DNA of 64,000 bases from Terrimonas sp964445775 (GCA_964445775.1 CAYUMH010000003.1:1-64000); one strand, 5' to 3'. Positions 55,086-63,243 are shown, numbered from the stretch's first letter. Translations and numbers: made by a program. The notes: a model not told the origin generated them from the letters alone.

Positions 55086-55093
55086 CAAAGGTA
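55086..55093 (-). promoter_or_regulatory. -7 box of the DUF3109-lutB operon
   Basis: TACCTTTG on the minus strand ends 4 nt before the ATG at 55081; the mRNA is probably leaderless. The rest of the stretch 55094-55369 shows no gene, repeat or terminator that I can identify. Confidence 0.6.
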
Positions 55094-55369
55094 AGAAGTA
55101 ATTAAAGATCTCTGGTTGAGCCGGGGTTGATTTGATCTAAGCGTTTATATAAGATATATAGGAAATATTTTGCATATTAATTGCACCGCGCTGCTTGCAG
55201 GCAGTTAAAAAAATGGGGGTGGATTGTAAATTTAATTTCCTGGAAATGATGGTATTAGTGTTGTAAATGTTGTTATATTGTTGACAAAGTTTACTGGCGG
55301 GCAAGAGCAGGCAAATGAGTTTTCTTTGATTTTAAGGTTAGTCCGGGTATTAGTATTTGCGAATAGTTG

Positions 55370-55780
55370 CTATTCCTTTTCTACTGCTGCGGTAAAGGTT
55401 GACGGATTAACCATTACACCTGAGGGCAGAGAAATTGTTGTCCTGTTTGATTGGATAGCGCCAGGCTCTAATGTAGGTATTAAAGGAGCGCCGGTATAGG
55501 TATTACCATTATTATCTTTTACCCTTAGTTTTACCACGAGATCGTCGGTACTGTTAATATCGTATTGTTTACTGCTTATATTTTTTACGGTATATTCTAC
55601 ACTATAATATGCATTGCCCGTTCCCTGCCCGTGAGAAATTACGGTTAATGCAAAATCGGCTGGTGTAAAACCAGTAGTACCTGTGTTACTATCGCTTTTG
55701 TTACAACCTGTAATCAGCATAGCAGGTATTGCTGACAAAAATAATAGTATGTTTCTGTTGAAAAATTTTCTTGTTTTCAT
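55370..55780 (-). CDS. Small lipoprotein with beta-sandwich domain, function unknown
   Basis: Predicted lipoprotein of 136 residues with lipobox AMLITGC. After a Ser/Thr-rich spacer comes a single beta domain of about 90 residues (FALTVISHGQGTGNAYYSVE, YTVKNISSKQYDINSTDDLV) that looks like an immunoglobulin-like or DUF-type fold with no visible active site. It is last in a minus-strand group of two lipoproteins and a very small membrane ORF. Met at 55780 is used; upstream codons at 55864 give a non-signal extension. Confidence 0.68.
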   Translation of the reverse strand: MKTRKFFNRNILLFLSAIPAMLITGCNKSDSNTGTTGFTPADFALTVISHGQGTGNAYYSVEYTVKNISSKQYDINSTDDLVVKLRVKDNNGNTYTGAPLIPTLEPGAIQSNRTTISLPSGVMVNPSTFTAAVEKE

Positions 55781-55860
55781 CTGATTTTTTTTGGGTGTTA
55801 TTGTAAACGATATAAAGATCAGGTTCAACCGGGGGCAATGCTTATTGTTGCTATGTAAGC

Positions 55861-55944
55861 TCACTTACACCTTGTTAAGAAGTATATAGCCGCAATGGCA
55901 ATCATGGCCATTATTATTTTAAGTATACCGGATCCGTTTTTCAT
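55861..55944 (-). CDS. Possible 27-residue membrane protein
   Basis: Short open frame of 27 codons plus stop, starting 19 nt after the upstream lipoprotein stop and ending 80 nt before the next lipoprotein. The product begins MKNGSG and has a hydrophobic stretch (ILKIIMAMIAIAAIYFL) followed by TRCK, the form of a single-span peptide with a positively charged end. A stop codon precedes the ATG in frame, so it cannot be longer. I do not recognise it, and only expression or conservation would show that it is real. Confidence 0.4.
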   Translation of the reverse strand: MKNGSGILKIIMAMIAIAAIYFLTRCK

Positions 55945-55963
55945 ATTTTGTTATTTTAATAAA

Positions 55964-56404
55964 CTATTGTTTGGTACCGGTAAAAGTGAATGAACGGTCA
56001 GTTGCCGTTTGTTTATCAGTAGTAACTGATAGTTCTTTATTACTTCCAAGGTAAACCAGGCTACCGCTCACCGTATTACTTTGTACAATTCCGTTTTGAT
56101 ACCTTGCATCGGTAAATGTTGCCGGTGTGGCATCCGAATAGGCTTCCCCAGTTTTAGCTGTAACTTTTAACTGATTGTCGCCAACTTTAGTTACCGTAAC
56201 AATGGCATTATAATATATCTGGCTGGAGGGAGAACTGGGCCGGTCAAAGACGGTAAGGTTACCTTTAAATGTGCCCACGGCAATATCTATATTGTTTGAC
56301 CCGGGGGTGTCATTATCATCTTTACTACACCCACCAAGCAGCATACCCAAAATGAAAATACACACAGGAGCAAATGACAACCGCTTCAAATTTATTTTTT
56401 TCAT
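55964..56404 (-). CDS. Small lipoprotein of unknown function
   Basis: Predicted lipoprotein of 146 residues with lipobox LGMLLGGC and a DDNDTPGS spacer. The mature domain is a beta barrel or sandwich (VGTFKGNLTVFDR, IYYNAIVTVTKVGDNQLKVT) ending FTFTGTKQ, similar in style to small lipocalin-like lipoproteins of the phylum. No substrate is suggested. A TAGTTTTG -7 box at 56423-56430 (minus strand) lies 18 nt before the start. It probably begins the transcript that includes the 27-residue ORF and the next lipoprotein. Confidence 0.7.
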   Translation of the reverse strand: MKKINLKRLSFAPVCIFILGMLLGGCSKDDNDTPGSNNIDIAVGTFKGNLTVFDRPSSPSSQIYYNAIVTVTKVGDNQLKVTAKTGEAYSDATPATFTDARYQNGIVQSNTVSGSLVYLGSNKELSVTTDKQTATDRSFTFTGTKQ

Positions 56405-56422
56405 AAAGGAAAATTTATACAA

Positions 56423-56430
56423 CAAAACTA
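56423..56430 (-). promoter_or_regulatory. -7 box of the two-lipoprotein group
   Basis: TAGTTTTG on the minus strand fits TAnnTTTG, 18 nt before the ATG at 56404. Confidence 0.45.
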
Positions 56431-56551
56431 TTTTACTCCTGCTGCAACATCAATACAGTTAAAACAGCATTTTTCCTACCCGGAAAGGGGTATTTTTATG
56501 TAAACGGATCTTTGCTACACAGATATTGATAAATTTTGCAAAAACAATTCC

Positions 56552-58474
56552 ATGGAAATTAAAAACCTGTTGTTCATTGTTTGCATAGGTTTATTTACAC
56601 AAAAAGCTAAAGCGCAAACACCAGCGATTGATAGTTTACAACAACTGGAAGCCGTGGAAAAAAGCCTGGAGAAAAAGGCTTTTCTTTTGTATGATATCAT
56701 TGATTTACAATCGGAAATTGATACCGGCATTGCTTATACCACATTAAGAACAGTGAAAAACCTGGTTAAAGAAAACCGGTATTTATTGGCATTTGCCCCG
56801 TTTTATGAAGGGCAGATTGTTTGGATGAGTGACAGTGCAAAAACTAAACAACTGTATCAACAATCTATTCAATTATTAAGCGGTTATAAAACGCCTAAAG
56901 CTTTACAAATTACCGCCAGGGCCTGGCATAACTATGGTATTTTTTTGCAGATGAGTGGCCGCCAGGGTGAGTTTACAGATATCCTGCTCAATAAAGTCAT
57001 CCCCGTTTCTAAAAAAATCGATGATAAGATCAGCGTGGCATCTGCCTATAATGCGGTTGGAACAGTGTATAGTAATAAAGAAGACTATCAAACAGCTTTA
57101 AATTATTTTAAACAGGCCATTGAGTATGTACAGCTGGACAAGCGGTCAATAAAAAAAACGATGGTATTAGCTGATGCCAATATTTCCAGTGCAAGGTGTA
57201 TATTTTATTTAAGTAAAGACCTTCAGGAAATGCGTAAATATTTAGACCAGGCCCGGCCCTGGCTTGAGCAAATCGGTGATCCAGTATATCATGCCGATTA
57301 TTATCTGAACCTGGGTAGATACTATGAAGCGCAGGCGGATTATGGACAGGCGCTGGTTCAGTTTGACAAAGGGTTGGAGTATGCAAAAAAAAGCCCCACA
57401 ACCATTGTTTTTAAAGTGATGCTTACCTATGAAAAAGCCAATGTTTTAATGCAGCTGAAACAATATGAAAGGAGTAAGGTTATTTTGGATAGTTTATTGG
57501 AACAAACCGCCAGCGATTTCTCACTGGATAACCGGTCAAAGACCTTGAAATTGCGGGCTGAGGTAGAAGAAAGGATGGGTAATTATGCTGCTGCTTACCA
57601 GTCTTTAAAATTGTGGAGTAGTATATCGGATAGCCTTCATACCCTGCAGGAGAAAGCAAAAATTACTGAGATCAAATTAAAGTATGATGATTCGGAACAG
57701 GAGAACAAAATATTAAAATTGGAGAATGTTAACCGGCGCAATCATTTTTTTATGATGCTTATCGGCCTGTTCCTTTACTTATCGGGCATTATCTTATATA
57801 TCTTTCTCCGGCATCGTAAAAAAAGAAACCAGCAACAGTTAAAACTTTTAGCCTCCGAAAAAGAAATAGAAGTAAAACAAGCATTGATATACGGTGAAGA
57901 ACAGGAGCGTAAACGATTGGCGAGGGAACTGCATGACGGACTTGGCGGTACTTTTGCCGGTATAAAATTGAAGCTTGAGATTGCGCTGAAGAAACAGGAT
58001 ATAGCCGAAGCAAATACATGTGTGAACTTACTGGATAATGCAATTAATGAATTTCGGCAGACTACACACCGGTTAGTGCCCGAACATTTAAAAAATAACG
58101 GGCTTGAAAATAATGTCAAAGACTTTTGTCATTCGTTCCGATCCTCCGGTATTGGTTTTCAGTTTTATTTTAAAGGGCTTGAAAATTTACAAAATGAAGA
58201 GAAGGAATTGATTATTTTCAGGATAATACAGGAACTGGTCACCAATGCGGTAAAACATGCAAAAGCTGGTCTTATCTTATTGAATTGTATCCTGGAAAAC
58301 CAGTTGTTGTTATTAACGATAGAAGACGATGGTATAGGTTTTGATCAGGATATTGAGAAGAGTGGCATGGGTTTACAGAATATAAAAAGCCGTATAAACA
58401 TGTTAAACGGGAACATGCATATTGACTCGGAAAAAGATAAAGGCACCGTTATAAATATAGAAATTGTAGTATAA
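56552..58474 (+). CDS. TPR-containing sensor histidine kinase (NarX/DesK type)
   Basis: Membrane sensor kinase of 640 residues. The first part has a signal-like segment, then a periplasmic TPR array at about 100-360 (NYFKQAIEYVQLDK, YEAQADYGQALVQFDKGLEY), a single membrane span at about 398-418 (MMLIGLFLYLSGIILYIFLR), a coiled coil, and the HisKA_3/HATPase core. The phospho-acceptor is His461 in RELHDGLGG; the N box is ELVTNAVKHA and the G boxes DDGIGFD and GMGLQNI. It is followed one base later by its response regulator. Ligand is unknown. Confidence 0.93.
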   Translation: MEIKNLLFIVCIGLFTQKAKAQTPAIDSLQQLEAVEKSLEKKAFLLYDIIDLQSEIDTGIAYTTLRTVKNLVKENRYLLAFAPFYEGQIVWMSDSAKTKQLYQQSIQLLSGYKTPKALQITARAWHNYGIFLQMSGRQGEFTDILLNKVIPVSKKIDDKISVASAYNAVGTVYSNKEDYQTALNYFKQAIEYVQLDKRSIKKTMVLADANISSARCIFYLSKDLQEMRKYLDQARPWLEQIGDPVYHADYYLNLGRYYEAQADYGQALVQFDKGLEYAKKSPTTIVFKVMLTYEKANVLMQLKQYERSKVILDSLLEQTASDFSLDNRSKTLKLRAEVEERMGNYAAAYQSLKLWSSISDSLHTLQEKAKITEIKLKYDDSEQENKILKLENVNRRNHFFMMLIGLFLYLSGIILYIFLRHRKKRNQQQLKLLASEKEIEVKQALIYGEEQERKRLARELHDGLGGTFAGIKLKLEIALKKQDIAEANTCVNLLDNAINEFRQTTHRLVPEHLKNNGLENNVKDFCHSFRSSGIGFQFYFKGLENLQNEEKELIIFRIIQELVTNAVKHAKAGLILLNCILENQLLLLTIEDDGIGFDQDIEKSGMGLQNIKSRINMLNGNMHIDSEKDKGTVINIEIVV

Positions 58475-58475
58475 A

Positions 58476-59111
58476 ATGGAGACTATAAAAATTTTAATCT
58501 GCGACGATCATCCGTTGATCAATGAAGGGTTACAGAAAATGGTTAACAATAGTGAGAATATGCAGATCATGGACTCGGCCACCACTGTACTACAATTAAT
58601 GCAGGTGTTGCAGCAAAAGCAACCCGATATTATTCTGCTGGATATCAATTTACCGGATGGTAATGGAATAGACCTTTGTCTTACCATTAAAAAGCAATTT
58701 CCGCAGGTAAAAATCCTGGTCATTAGTTCAAACGGGGACAGAAGCTCTCTTATTAAAATGATACGGAACGGTGCATCGGGTTACTTGCTTAAAAGCGCCC
58801 CGGCCGGTGAGATAGAAAACGCTATCAAACTGGTGTACCAGGGCGGAACCTATTACAGCGATGAGATGCAAAAACTAGTTACCACGGTTTTAAGCGATAT
58901 TTTACAAAATGAACAACCACCGGTAACCCGCCGGGAAAAAGAAATACTGACCTGTCTGAAACAGGGATTAAACTCCCAGCAAATTGCAGAAAAGTTATTT
59001 ATTTCTCCGCTAACGGTTGAAACACATCGGAAAAACCTCCTGGCCAAATTCAATGTCGGGAAAACCATCAATATGCTAGAAAAGGCGGTTGCCATGGGCA
59101 TCATTTCCTGA
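58476..59111 (+). CDS. NarL/FixJ-type response regulator
   Basis: Response regulator of 211 residues. The receiver has acidic residues in ILICDDHP, the phospho-acceptor Asp56 in IILLDINLPDG, and the conserved Lys in YLLKSAP. The C-terminal LuxR-type helix-turn-helix is at about 148-205 (TRREKEILTCLKQGLNSQQI, SPLTVETHRKNLLAKFNVGK). It is one base after the kinase stop, so they are a cognate pair; target genes are unknown. Confidence 0.96.
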   Translation: METIKILICDDHPLINEGLQKMVNNSENMQIMDSATTVLQLMQVLQQKQPDIILLDINLPDGNGIDLCLTIKKQFPQVKILVISSNGDRSSLIKMIRNGASGYLLKSAPAGEIENAIKLVYQGGTYYSDEMQKLVTTVLSDILQNEQPPVTRREKEILTCLKQGLNSQQIAEKLFISPLTVETHRKNLLAKFNVGKTINMLEKAVAMGIIS

Positions 59112-59387
59112 ATGATCTCAGCCTTTTACAGGATTTACGCCAAAAAGCCCACTTAAAACCGTTGGTTTCCCGGTAACCATTGTCCATAAAAGCGGTTAAA
59201 TAACCTGCCTTATCAACCCTGTGCCCGCTTTATTTATTAGCTCCAGCAATGAAAAAAGAGATGTTTTTCGCCTGGAATTAGCGGGTATGAAAAAATAAGT
59301 GTAAAATATTTATTGATTATCAATTATTTGTGAAGGTGTGTGTGAAAAATAGCGGCTAAAAAGTTTAAAATATGCCTTAAACTGTTC
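59112..59387. other. Gene-free stretch ahead of the ribosomal operon promoter
   Basis: 276 bp between the response-regulator stop and the rplM -7 box. No gene, clear terminator or repeat is visible. The last 100 bases are AT-rich, as is usual upstream of a strong ribosomal promoter. Confidence 0.6.
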
Positions 59388-59489
59388 TATCTTTGCAACC
59401 CCAAAATTAAACAATCATTTTTGGGGAACATCCGGGGGATAGCCCGGGGTTTATTTAATAACAGCGGTAAAACCGCAAAAAATTATTTC
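59388..59489 (+). promoter_or_regulatory. Promoter and structured leader of rplM operon
   Basis: The -7 box TATCTTTG is at 59388-59395, so transcription should begin near 59399. The leader holds three hairpins: P1 CCCCAAAA (59399-59406) with TTTTGGGG (59419-59426); P2 CCGGG (59432-59436) with CCCGG (59443-59447); P3 GCGGT (59464-59468) with ACCGC (59472-59476). P1 begins at the predicted transcript start. This looks like a ribosomal-protein autoregulatory leader; the ligand (perhaps L13) is inferred. Confidence 0.6.
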
Positions 59490-59933
59490 ATGAGCAAATT
59501 ACATTTCACAACAAAACATGCGAATGAGGCTACCGTGCAACGTAATTGGTATGTTGTTGACGGTACTAATCAAACCGTAGGTCGTATGTGCGCAAGAATT
59601 GCAGCTATTCTGCGTGGTAAAAACAAAGCCAGTTATACACCGCACGTTGATACCGGCGACTACATTATTGTTATCAATGCCGAGAAGGTTGTATTAACAG
59701 GTAACAAGTTAGAAGAAAAAATTTACGATCACTTTACCGGTTACCCAGGCGGACGTAAAGAAGAAACTGCTAAAAACTTACAAAAACGTCGTCCAGAGGT
59801 TTTAATTGAAAGAGCAGTAAAAGGTATGTTACCTAAAAACCGTTTAGGTCGTAAAATGTACAAAAAGTTATTTGTGTATGCAGGCAACCAACATCCGCAT
59901 GCGCCACAACAACCTAAAGAACTGAAGTTCTAA
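59490..59933 (+). CDS. rplM: 50S ribosomal protein L13
   Basis: Large-subunit protein L13, 147 residues, the normal length. It shows WYVVDGTNQTVGRMCARIAA, LRGKNKASYTPHVDTGD, YIIVINAEKVVLTGNK, and the loop AVKGMLPKNRLGRKM. The Met at 59490 is chosen because the family begins close to it; a frame-compatible start at 59421 lies inside the hairpin leader. It starts the operon rplM-rpsI-rpsB-tsf. Confidence 0.98.
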   Translation: MSKLHFTTKHANEATVQRNWYVVDGTNQTVGRMCARIAAILRGKNKASYTPHVDTGDYIIVINAEKVVLTGNKLEEKIYDHFTGYPGGRKEETAKNLQKRRPEVLIERAVKGMLPKNRLGRKMYKKLFVYAGNQHPHAPQQPKELKF

Positions 59934-59975
59934 TTGTACAAAACAAAAACTTTTAATTCCCAACAATTATAATAA

Positions 59976-60365
59976 ATGGAAAAGCAAACAAACGGAGTTG
60001 GTCGTCGTAAAGAGTCGGTTACCCGCGTTTTTATTTCTAAAGGAAGCGGTAACATTACTGTAAACGATAAAGACTACAAACAATATTTTCAACTGGTTTA
60101 CTTACAAAACCAGGTTGAGCGTCCCTTAAAAACAGTAGAAGCTGCTGATAAATTTGATGTGAAAATCAATGCTACCGGTGGTGGTGTAAAAGGACAGGCA
60201 GAAGCTGCTATGTTAGGTATTTCCCGTGTATTAATAGAAATCAATCCTGAATTTCGCCCTGCATTAAAAGCTGCCGGTTTACTGAAACGTGACCCACGTT
60301 CTGTAGAGCGTAAGAAATTTGGTCACAAAAAAGCCCGTCGTAGCTACCAGTTCTCTAAACGTTAA
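59976..60365 (+). CDS. rpsI: 30S ribosomal protein S9
   Basis: Small-subunit protein S9, 129 residues. It begins GVGRRKESVTRVFI, contains NATGGGVKGQAEAAMLGISR and RDPRSVERKKFGHKKARRSY, and ends with the strongly conserved C-terminal SKR whose Arg reaches the P-site tRNA. It follows rplM by 42 nt, the usual pair. Confidence 0.98.
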   Translation: MEKQTNGVGRRKESVTRVFISKGSGNITVNDKDYKQYFQLVYLQNQVERPLKTVEAADKFDVKINATGGGVKGQAEAAMLGISRVLIEINPEFRPALKAAGLLKRDPRSVERKKFGHKKARRSYQFSKR

Positions 60366-60440
60366 TCGTTGGTGGTTGATCCTTTACCGGTTAACCATAC
60401 CATTAACATATAAATTAACTTATAACAGATAAGAAATAAA

Positions 60441-61346
60441 ATGGAAAATAATACATCCTTACAACAGCAGCTTCTGGAAGCAGGTGTACACTTTGGTCAC
60501 CTGAAAAAGAAGTGGAACCCCAAGATGTTACCTTACATCTTTGCCGAGAAAAAAGGTATCCACATCATTGACCTTAACAAAACCGTTGAGGCCTTACAGG
60601 AAACTGCAGCAGCATTGAAACAAATTGCACGCAGCGGTAAAAAAATCCTGTTTGTAGGTACTAAAAAACAAGCTAAAGATATTGTTAGCGAGTGTGCACA
60701 ACGCGTTAACATGCCTTTTGTTACCGAGCGCTGGTTAGGTGGTATGCTTACCAACTTTAACACAGTACGTAAGAGTGTTAAAAAAATGCAGAGCATTGAA
60801 AAAATGTTAGCTGACGGTTCTTTTGACAGCATTACTAAAAAAGAACGTTTAACACTTAGCCGTGATAAAGACAAAATGGAAAAAGTATTAGGTGGTATTG
60901 CCCAGTTGGGACGTGTACCTGCTGCTTTATTAATTATCGATATCGGGCACGAGCACATTGCATTAGCCGAAGCAAAACGTTTAGGCATCACTACTTTTGG
61001 TGTTGTAGATACCAACTGTGATCCTAATAAAGTTGACTTTGCGGTTCCTGCAAATGACGATGCTACCAAATCAATCGCTATCATCACCAACTACTTAACT
61101 GCGGCAATTGCAGAAGGTTTGTCTGAAAGACAAGCTGCAAAAGACGAGGATGTAGAAGATGCAGGTAACGACGACAACGAAAAGAAAGCGGCTAAATTAT
61201 TAGCTGAAGCAGAAGCTGAAGGTGGCGGACGCGGTCGTGGTCGCAGCGCAAGCGGTAATACCAACGCTGGTGGTGCAGGCGGTGCCGGTCAAAGACGCAG
61301 ACCTGCAGGTGGTGCCGGTGGCGGACAAAGAGGCGGCAGAAGATAA
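60441..61346 (+). CDS. rpsB: 30S ribosomal protein S2 with Gly/Arg-rich C-terminal extension
   Basis: Small-subunit protein S2, 301 residues. The core (about 1-232) has GVHFGHLKKKWNPKMLPYIF, FVGTKKQAKDIV, FVTERWLGGMLTNFNTVRKS and GVVDTNCDPN. Typical S2 proteins end at about 230-260 residues; here an acidic stretch (DEDVEDAGNDDNE) is followed by about 41 residues rich in Gly, Arg and Ala (GRGRGRSASGN, GQRRRPAGGAGGGQRGGRR). This RGG-like tail could bind RNA and has no counterpart in E. coli S2. It lies 75 nt after rpsI. Confidence 0.96.
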   Translation: MENNTSLQQQLLEAGVHFGHLKKKWNPKMLPYIFAEKKGIHIIDLNKTVEALQETAAALKQIARSGKKILFVGTKKQAKDIVSECAQRVNMPFVTERWLGGMLTNFNTVRKSVKKMQSIEKMLADGSFDSITKKERLTLSRDKDKMEKVLGGIAQLGRVPAALLIIDIGHEHIALAEAKRLGITTFGVVDTNCDPNKVDFAVPANDDATKSIAIITNYLTAAIAEGLSERQAAKDEDVEDAGNDDNEKKAAKLLAEAEAEGGGRGRGRSASGNTNAGGAGGAGQRRRPAGGAGGGQRGGRR

Positions 61347-61372
61347 TTACTGCATCGTCTTTAGTTGATCAG

Positions 61373-61445
61373 CTTCAGTACCCTGATAGAACCGCTGTTG
61401 CGACAGCTTGTCCTCACAGCATTGTGATGGGCTCCGTTCATCGTT
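61373..61445 (+). repeat. Dispersed intergenic repeat, copy D, interrupted
   Basis: CTTCAGTACCCTGAT...TTGCGAC matches the first 31 bases of copy B with one indel; about 25 extra bases that could fold (CACAGCATTGTG) are followed by GGCTCCGTTCA, again as in copy B. It lies between rpsB and tsf, inside the ribosomal operon. Confidence 0.5.
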
Positions 61446-61560
61446 CCGATTCGCTGATCAGCAGAACTAAACAATTAATTAATTGTTATGTGTACGTAGT
61501 GGTAAGTGACAATGATTGTTAACTTATAACTTAGTACCTATAACTTAAAACTTTATAAAA

Positions 61561-62400
61561 ATGAGCTCTACTGTAACAATTAGCGCACAGGATATAAATA
61601 AATTACGCCAGGCTACAGGCGCCGGTATGATGGATTGCCGCAAAGCCTTAACCGAAACCAATGGCGACTTTGAAGCTGCCATTGACTGGTTACGTAAACA
61701 AGGTCAGAAAGTGGCTGCAAAACGCAGCGACCGTGAAGCAAAAGAAGGTGTAGTAATTGCACAAACAACTAGCGATAACACTAGCGGTATCGTAGTATGT
61801 GTAAGTTGCGAAACTGACTTCGTATCAAAAAATACCGACTTCGTTGCTTTTGTACAAAGCATTGCCGATGCCGCTATTGCCAACAACGTGAATTCTGTTG
61901 ATGAGCTGAATGCTGCTGAGATCAATGGTGCTAAAGTAGCCGACCTGGTAAACGATAAATTAACCTCTATTGGTGAAAAAATCGGTATCACTAAGTTTGA
62001 AAGAGTAAACGCTCCTTATGTAGCATCTTATATTCATGGTGCTTACCGTATTGGTGTATTAGTTGGCCTGGACAAAGCTTCAGCTGAAGCAGGTAAAGAC
62101 GTAGCGATGCAGATTGCTGCCCTGAACCCTGTAGCGGTTGATGCTGATAGTGTTCCTGCTGATGTAGTAGCACGTGAAAAAGCCATTATTGTTGATGTAA
62201 TGAAGGAAGATCCTAAAATGGCTGGTAAACCGGAAGAAATGTTATCTAAAATTGCTGAAGGTAAATTAGGTGCGTTCTTTAAAGAACAAACTTTATTAGA
62301 CCAGGCTTTTGTTAAAGATGCAGGCATTTCTGTAGGTGAATACCTGAAACAATCCGGTGGCCTGAAAGTTACCGAGTTTAAAAGAGTTGCTATCGGCTAA
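61561..62400 (+). CDS. tsf: Elongation factor Ts
   Basis: EF-Ts, 279 residues, the guanine-nucleotide exchange factor that reactivates EF-Tu. Diagnostic motifs are LRQATGAGMMDCRKALTETN (UBA-like N-terminal module), QGQKVAAKRSDREAKEGVV-like region (here KQGQKVAAKRSDREAKEG), VCVSCETDFVSKNTDF and ILGASYIHG-like VASYIHGAYRIGVLVG. The end FVKDAGISVGEYLKQSG is also typical. It is 214 nt behind rpsB and closed by a terminator. Confidence 0.98.
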   Translation: MSSTVTISAQDINKLRQATGAGMMDCRKALTETNGDFEAAIDWLRKQGQKVAAKRSDREAKEGVVIAQTTSDNTSGIVVCVSCETDFVSKNTDFVAFVQSIADAAIANNVNSVDELNAAEINGAKVADLVNDKLTSIGEKIGITKFERVNAPYVASYIHGAYRIGVLVGLDKASAEAGKDVAMQIAALNPVAVDADSVPADVVAREKAIIVDVMKEDPKMAGKPEEMLSKIAEGKLGAFFKEQTLLDQAFVKDAGISVGEYLKQSGGLKVTEFKRVAIG

Positions 62401-62422
62401 TATAATAGCTGAATATATTAAG

Positions 62423-62449
62423 AAGAAGCCCGCATTAGCGGGCTTCTTT
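62423..62449 (+). terminator. Terminator of the rplM-tsf operon
   Basis: An 11-bp perfect stem (AAGAAGCCCGC / GCGGGCTTCTT) with loop ATTA, followed by T. Confidence 0.88.
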
Positions 62450-62783
62450 GTTTATGGACCTGTTTACAGGGCAATGTTTAGCGTGCTGGTTTTAGGCTAT
62501 TGCAAGCTTAGCGGCAGAAGAAAAATACAACTGCCTAATAAACAGATAATAGCAAAGAGGTATCGTAAATGTACGATACCTGAAGCGGGCTGTAATCCTG
62601 TACAGTAAAGGCTTTTACGAAAAATATTTTAAAAATATCCGGTAAATTACTTGCAAAAATCAAAATCTGCTAGTAGGTTTGCATTGCATAAAACCACATA
62701 GATACAAGTAAAACTACGATGTTTTGTGCTTCTAAACCTATCCAATATTTCTATGGGCATTTTGAACAGTCAATACCCAGGAA
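62450..62783. promoter_or_regulatory. Intergenic stretch with hairpin and strong promoter for the small secreted protein
   Basis: A 10-bp perfect stem, AGGTATCGTA (62558-62567) / TACGATACCT (62572-62581) with a 4-nt loop, is not followed by T-run. The downstream promoter has TTG at 62651-62653, a 20-bp spacer and TAGGTTTG at 62674-62681, fitting the Bacteroidota consensus well. The leader to the ATG at 62784 is about 100 nt. No gene is present. Confidence 0.6.
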
Positions 62784-63158
62784 ATGAAATTTTTAATTAT
62801 TACTGCTTTTTTAATCGCAAGCAATGTCTTGTCCGCAAACAGCCATGCTGTTAGCCTCCCTGCTGCCAACACCGGTTTGAGTGTGGCTGTTACCATCAAA
62901 GATTTTACTGCCCAGGTTACGGGAAACAAAACAAAACTTCATTGGGCTGTTTTAAATAATAGTAATGCCTCTTCTATTGAAGTAGAATATAGTGCAGATG
63001 GCAAATCCTTTACCCAGGCGGGACTGGTTTGGTGCAGCGATGAAAGTGCAACAGAAAATTATGGCCTTACTATCAATAATAAAAGTAACTATTACCGCTT
63101 AAAACTTACCTGTAAGGACGGCACTGTATTGTATGCCAATACAAATGCCGGAAAATAA
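62784..63158 (+). CDS. Small secreted protein with FN3-like domain
   Basis: Exported protein of 124 residues with a signal peptide (IITAFLIASNVLSANSHA). The mature part is one beta-sandwich domain (FTAQVTGNKTKLHWAVLNNS, IEVEYSADGKSFTQAGL, NYYRLKLTCKDGTVLYAN), the domain that often stands before the sorting tag of type IX cargo proteins. A similar domain is in the protein at 26038 (YYFRLKQVYANGYV). Here no sorting domain follows, because the stop codon comes at once. It may be a truncated cargo or a stand-alone periplasmic protein. Confidence 0.72.
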   Translation: MKFLIITAFLIASNVLSANSHAVSLPAANTGLSVAVTIKDFTAQVTGNKTKLHWAVLNNSNASSIEVEYSADGKSFTQAGLVWCSDESATENYGLTINNKSNYYRLKLTCKDGTVLYANTNAGK

Positions 63159-63221
63159 TAAACGCATTAAACGCATGAACCCTGGACGGTTCATTAATCA
63201 CTCATACACTTAAGAGCAAAG

Positions 63222-63243
63222 GCCCCTTGTCTAAGGGGCTTTT
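63222..63243 (+). terminator. Terminator after the small secreted protein
   Basis: A 7-bp stem (GCCCCTT / AAGGGGC) with loop GTCT and four T. Confidence 0.8.

Noticed and set aside
55278..55499. 73-codon plus-strand open frame
   Set aside because: Most of it lies antisense to the small lipoprotein gene, whose lipobox and beta domain are convincing.
62387..62608. 73-codon frame at the end of tsf
   Set aside because: It contains the tsf terminator stem and the hairpin at 62558, with no family resemblance.
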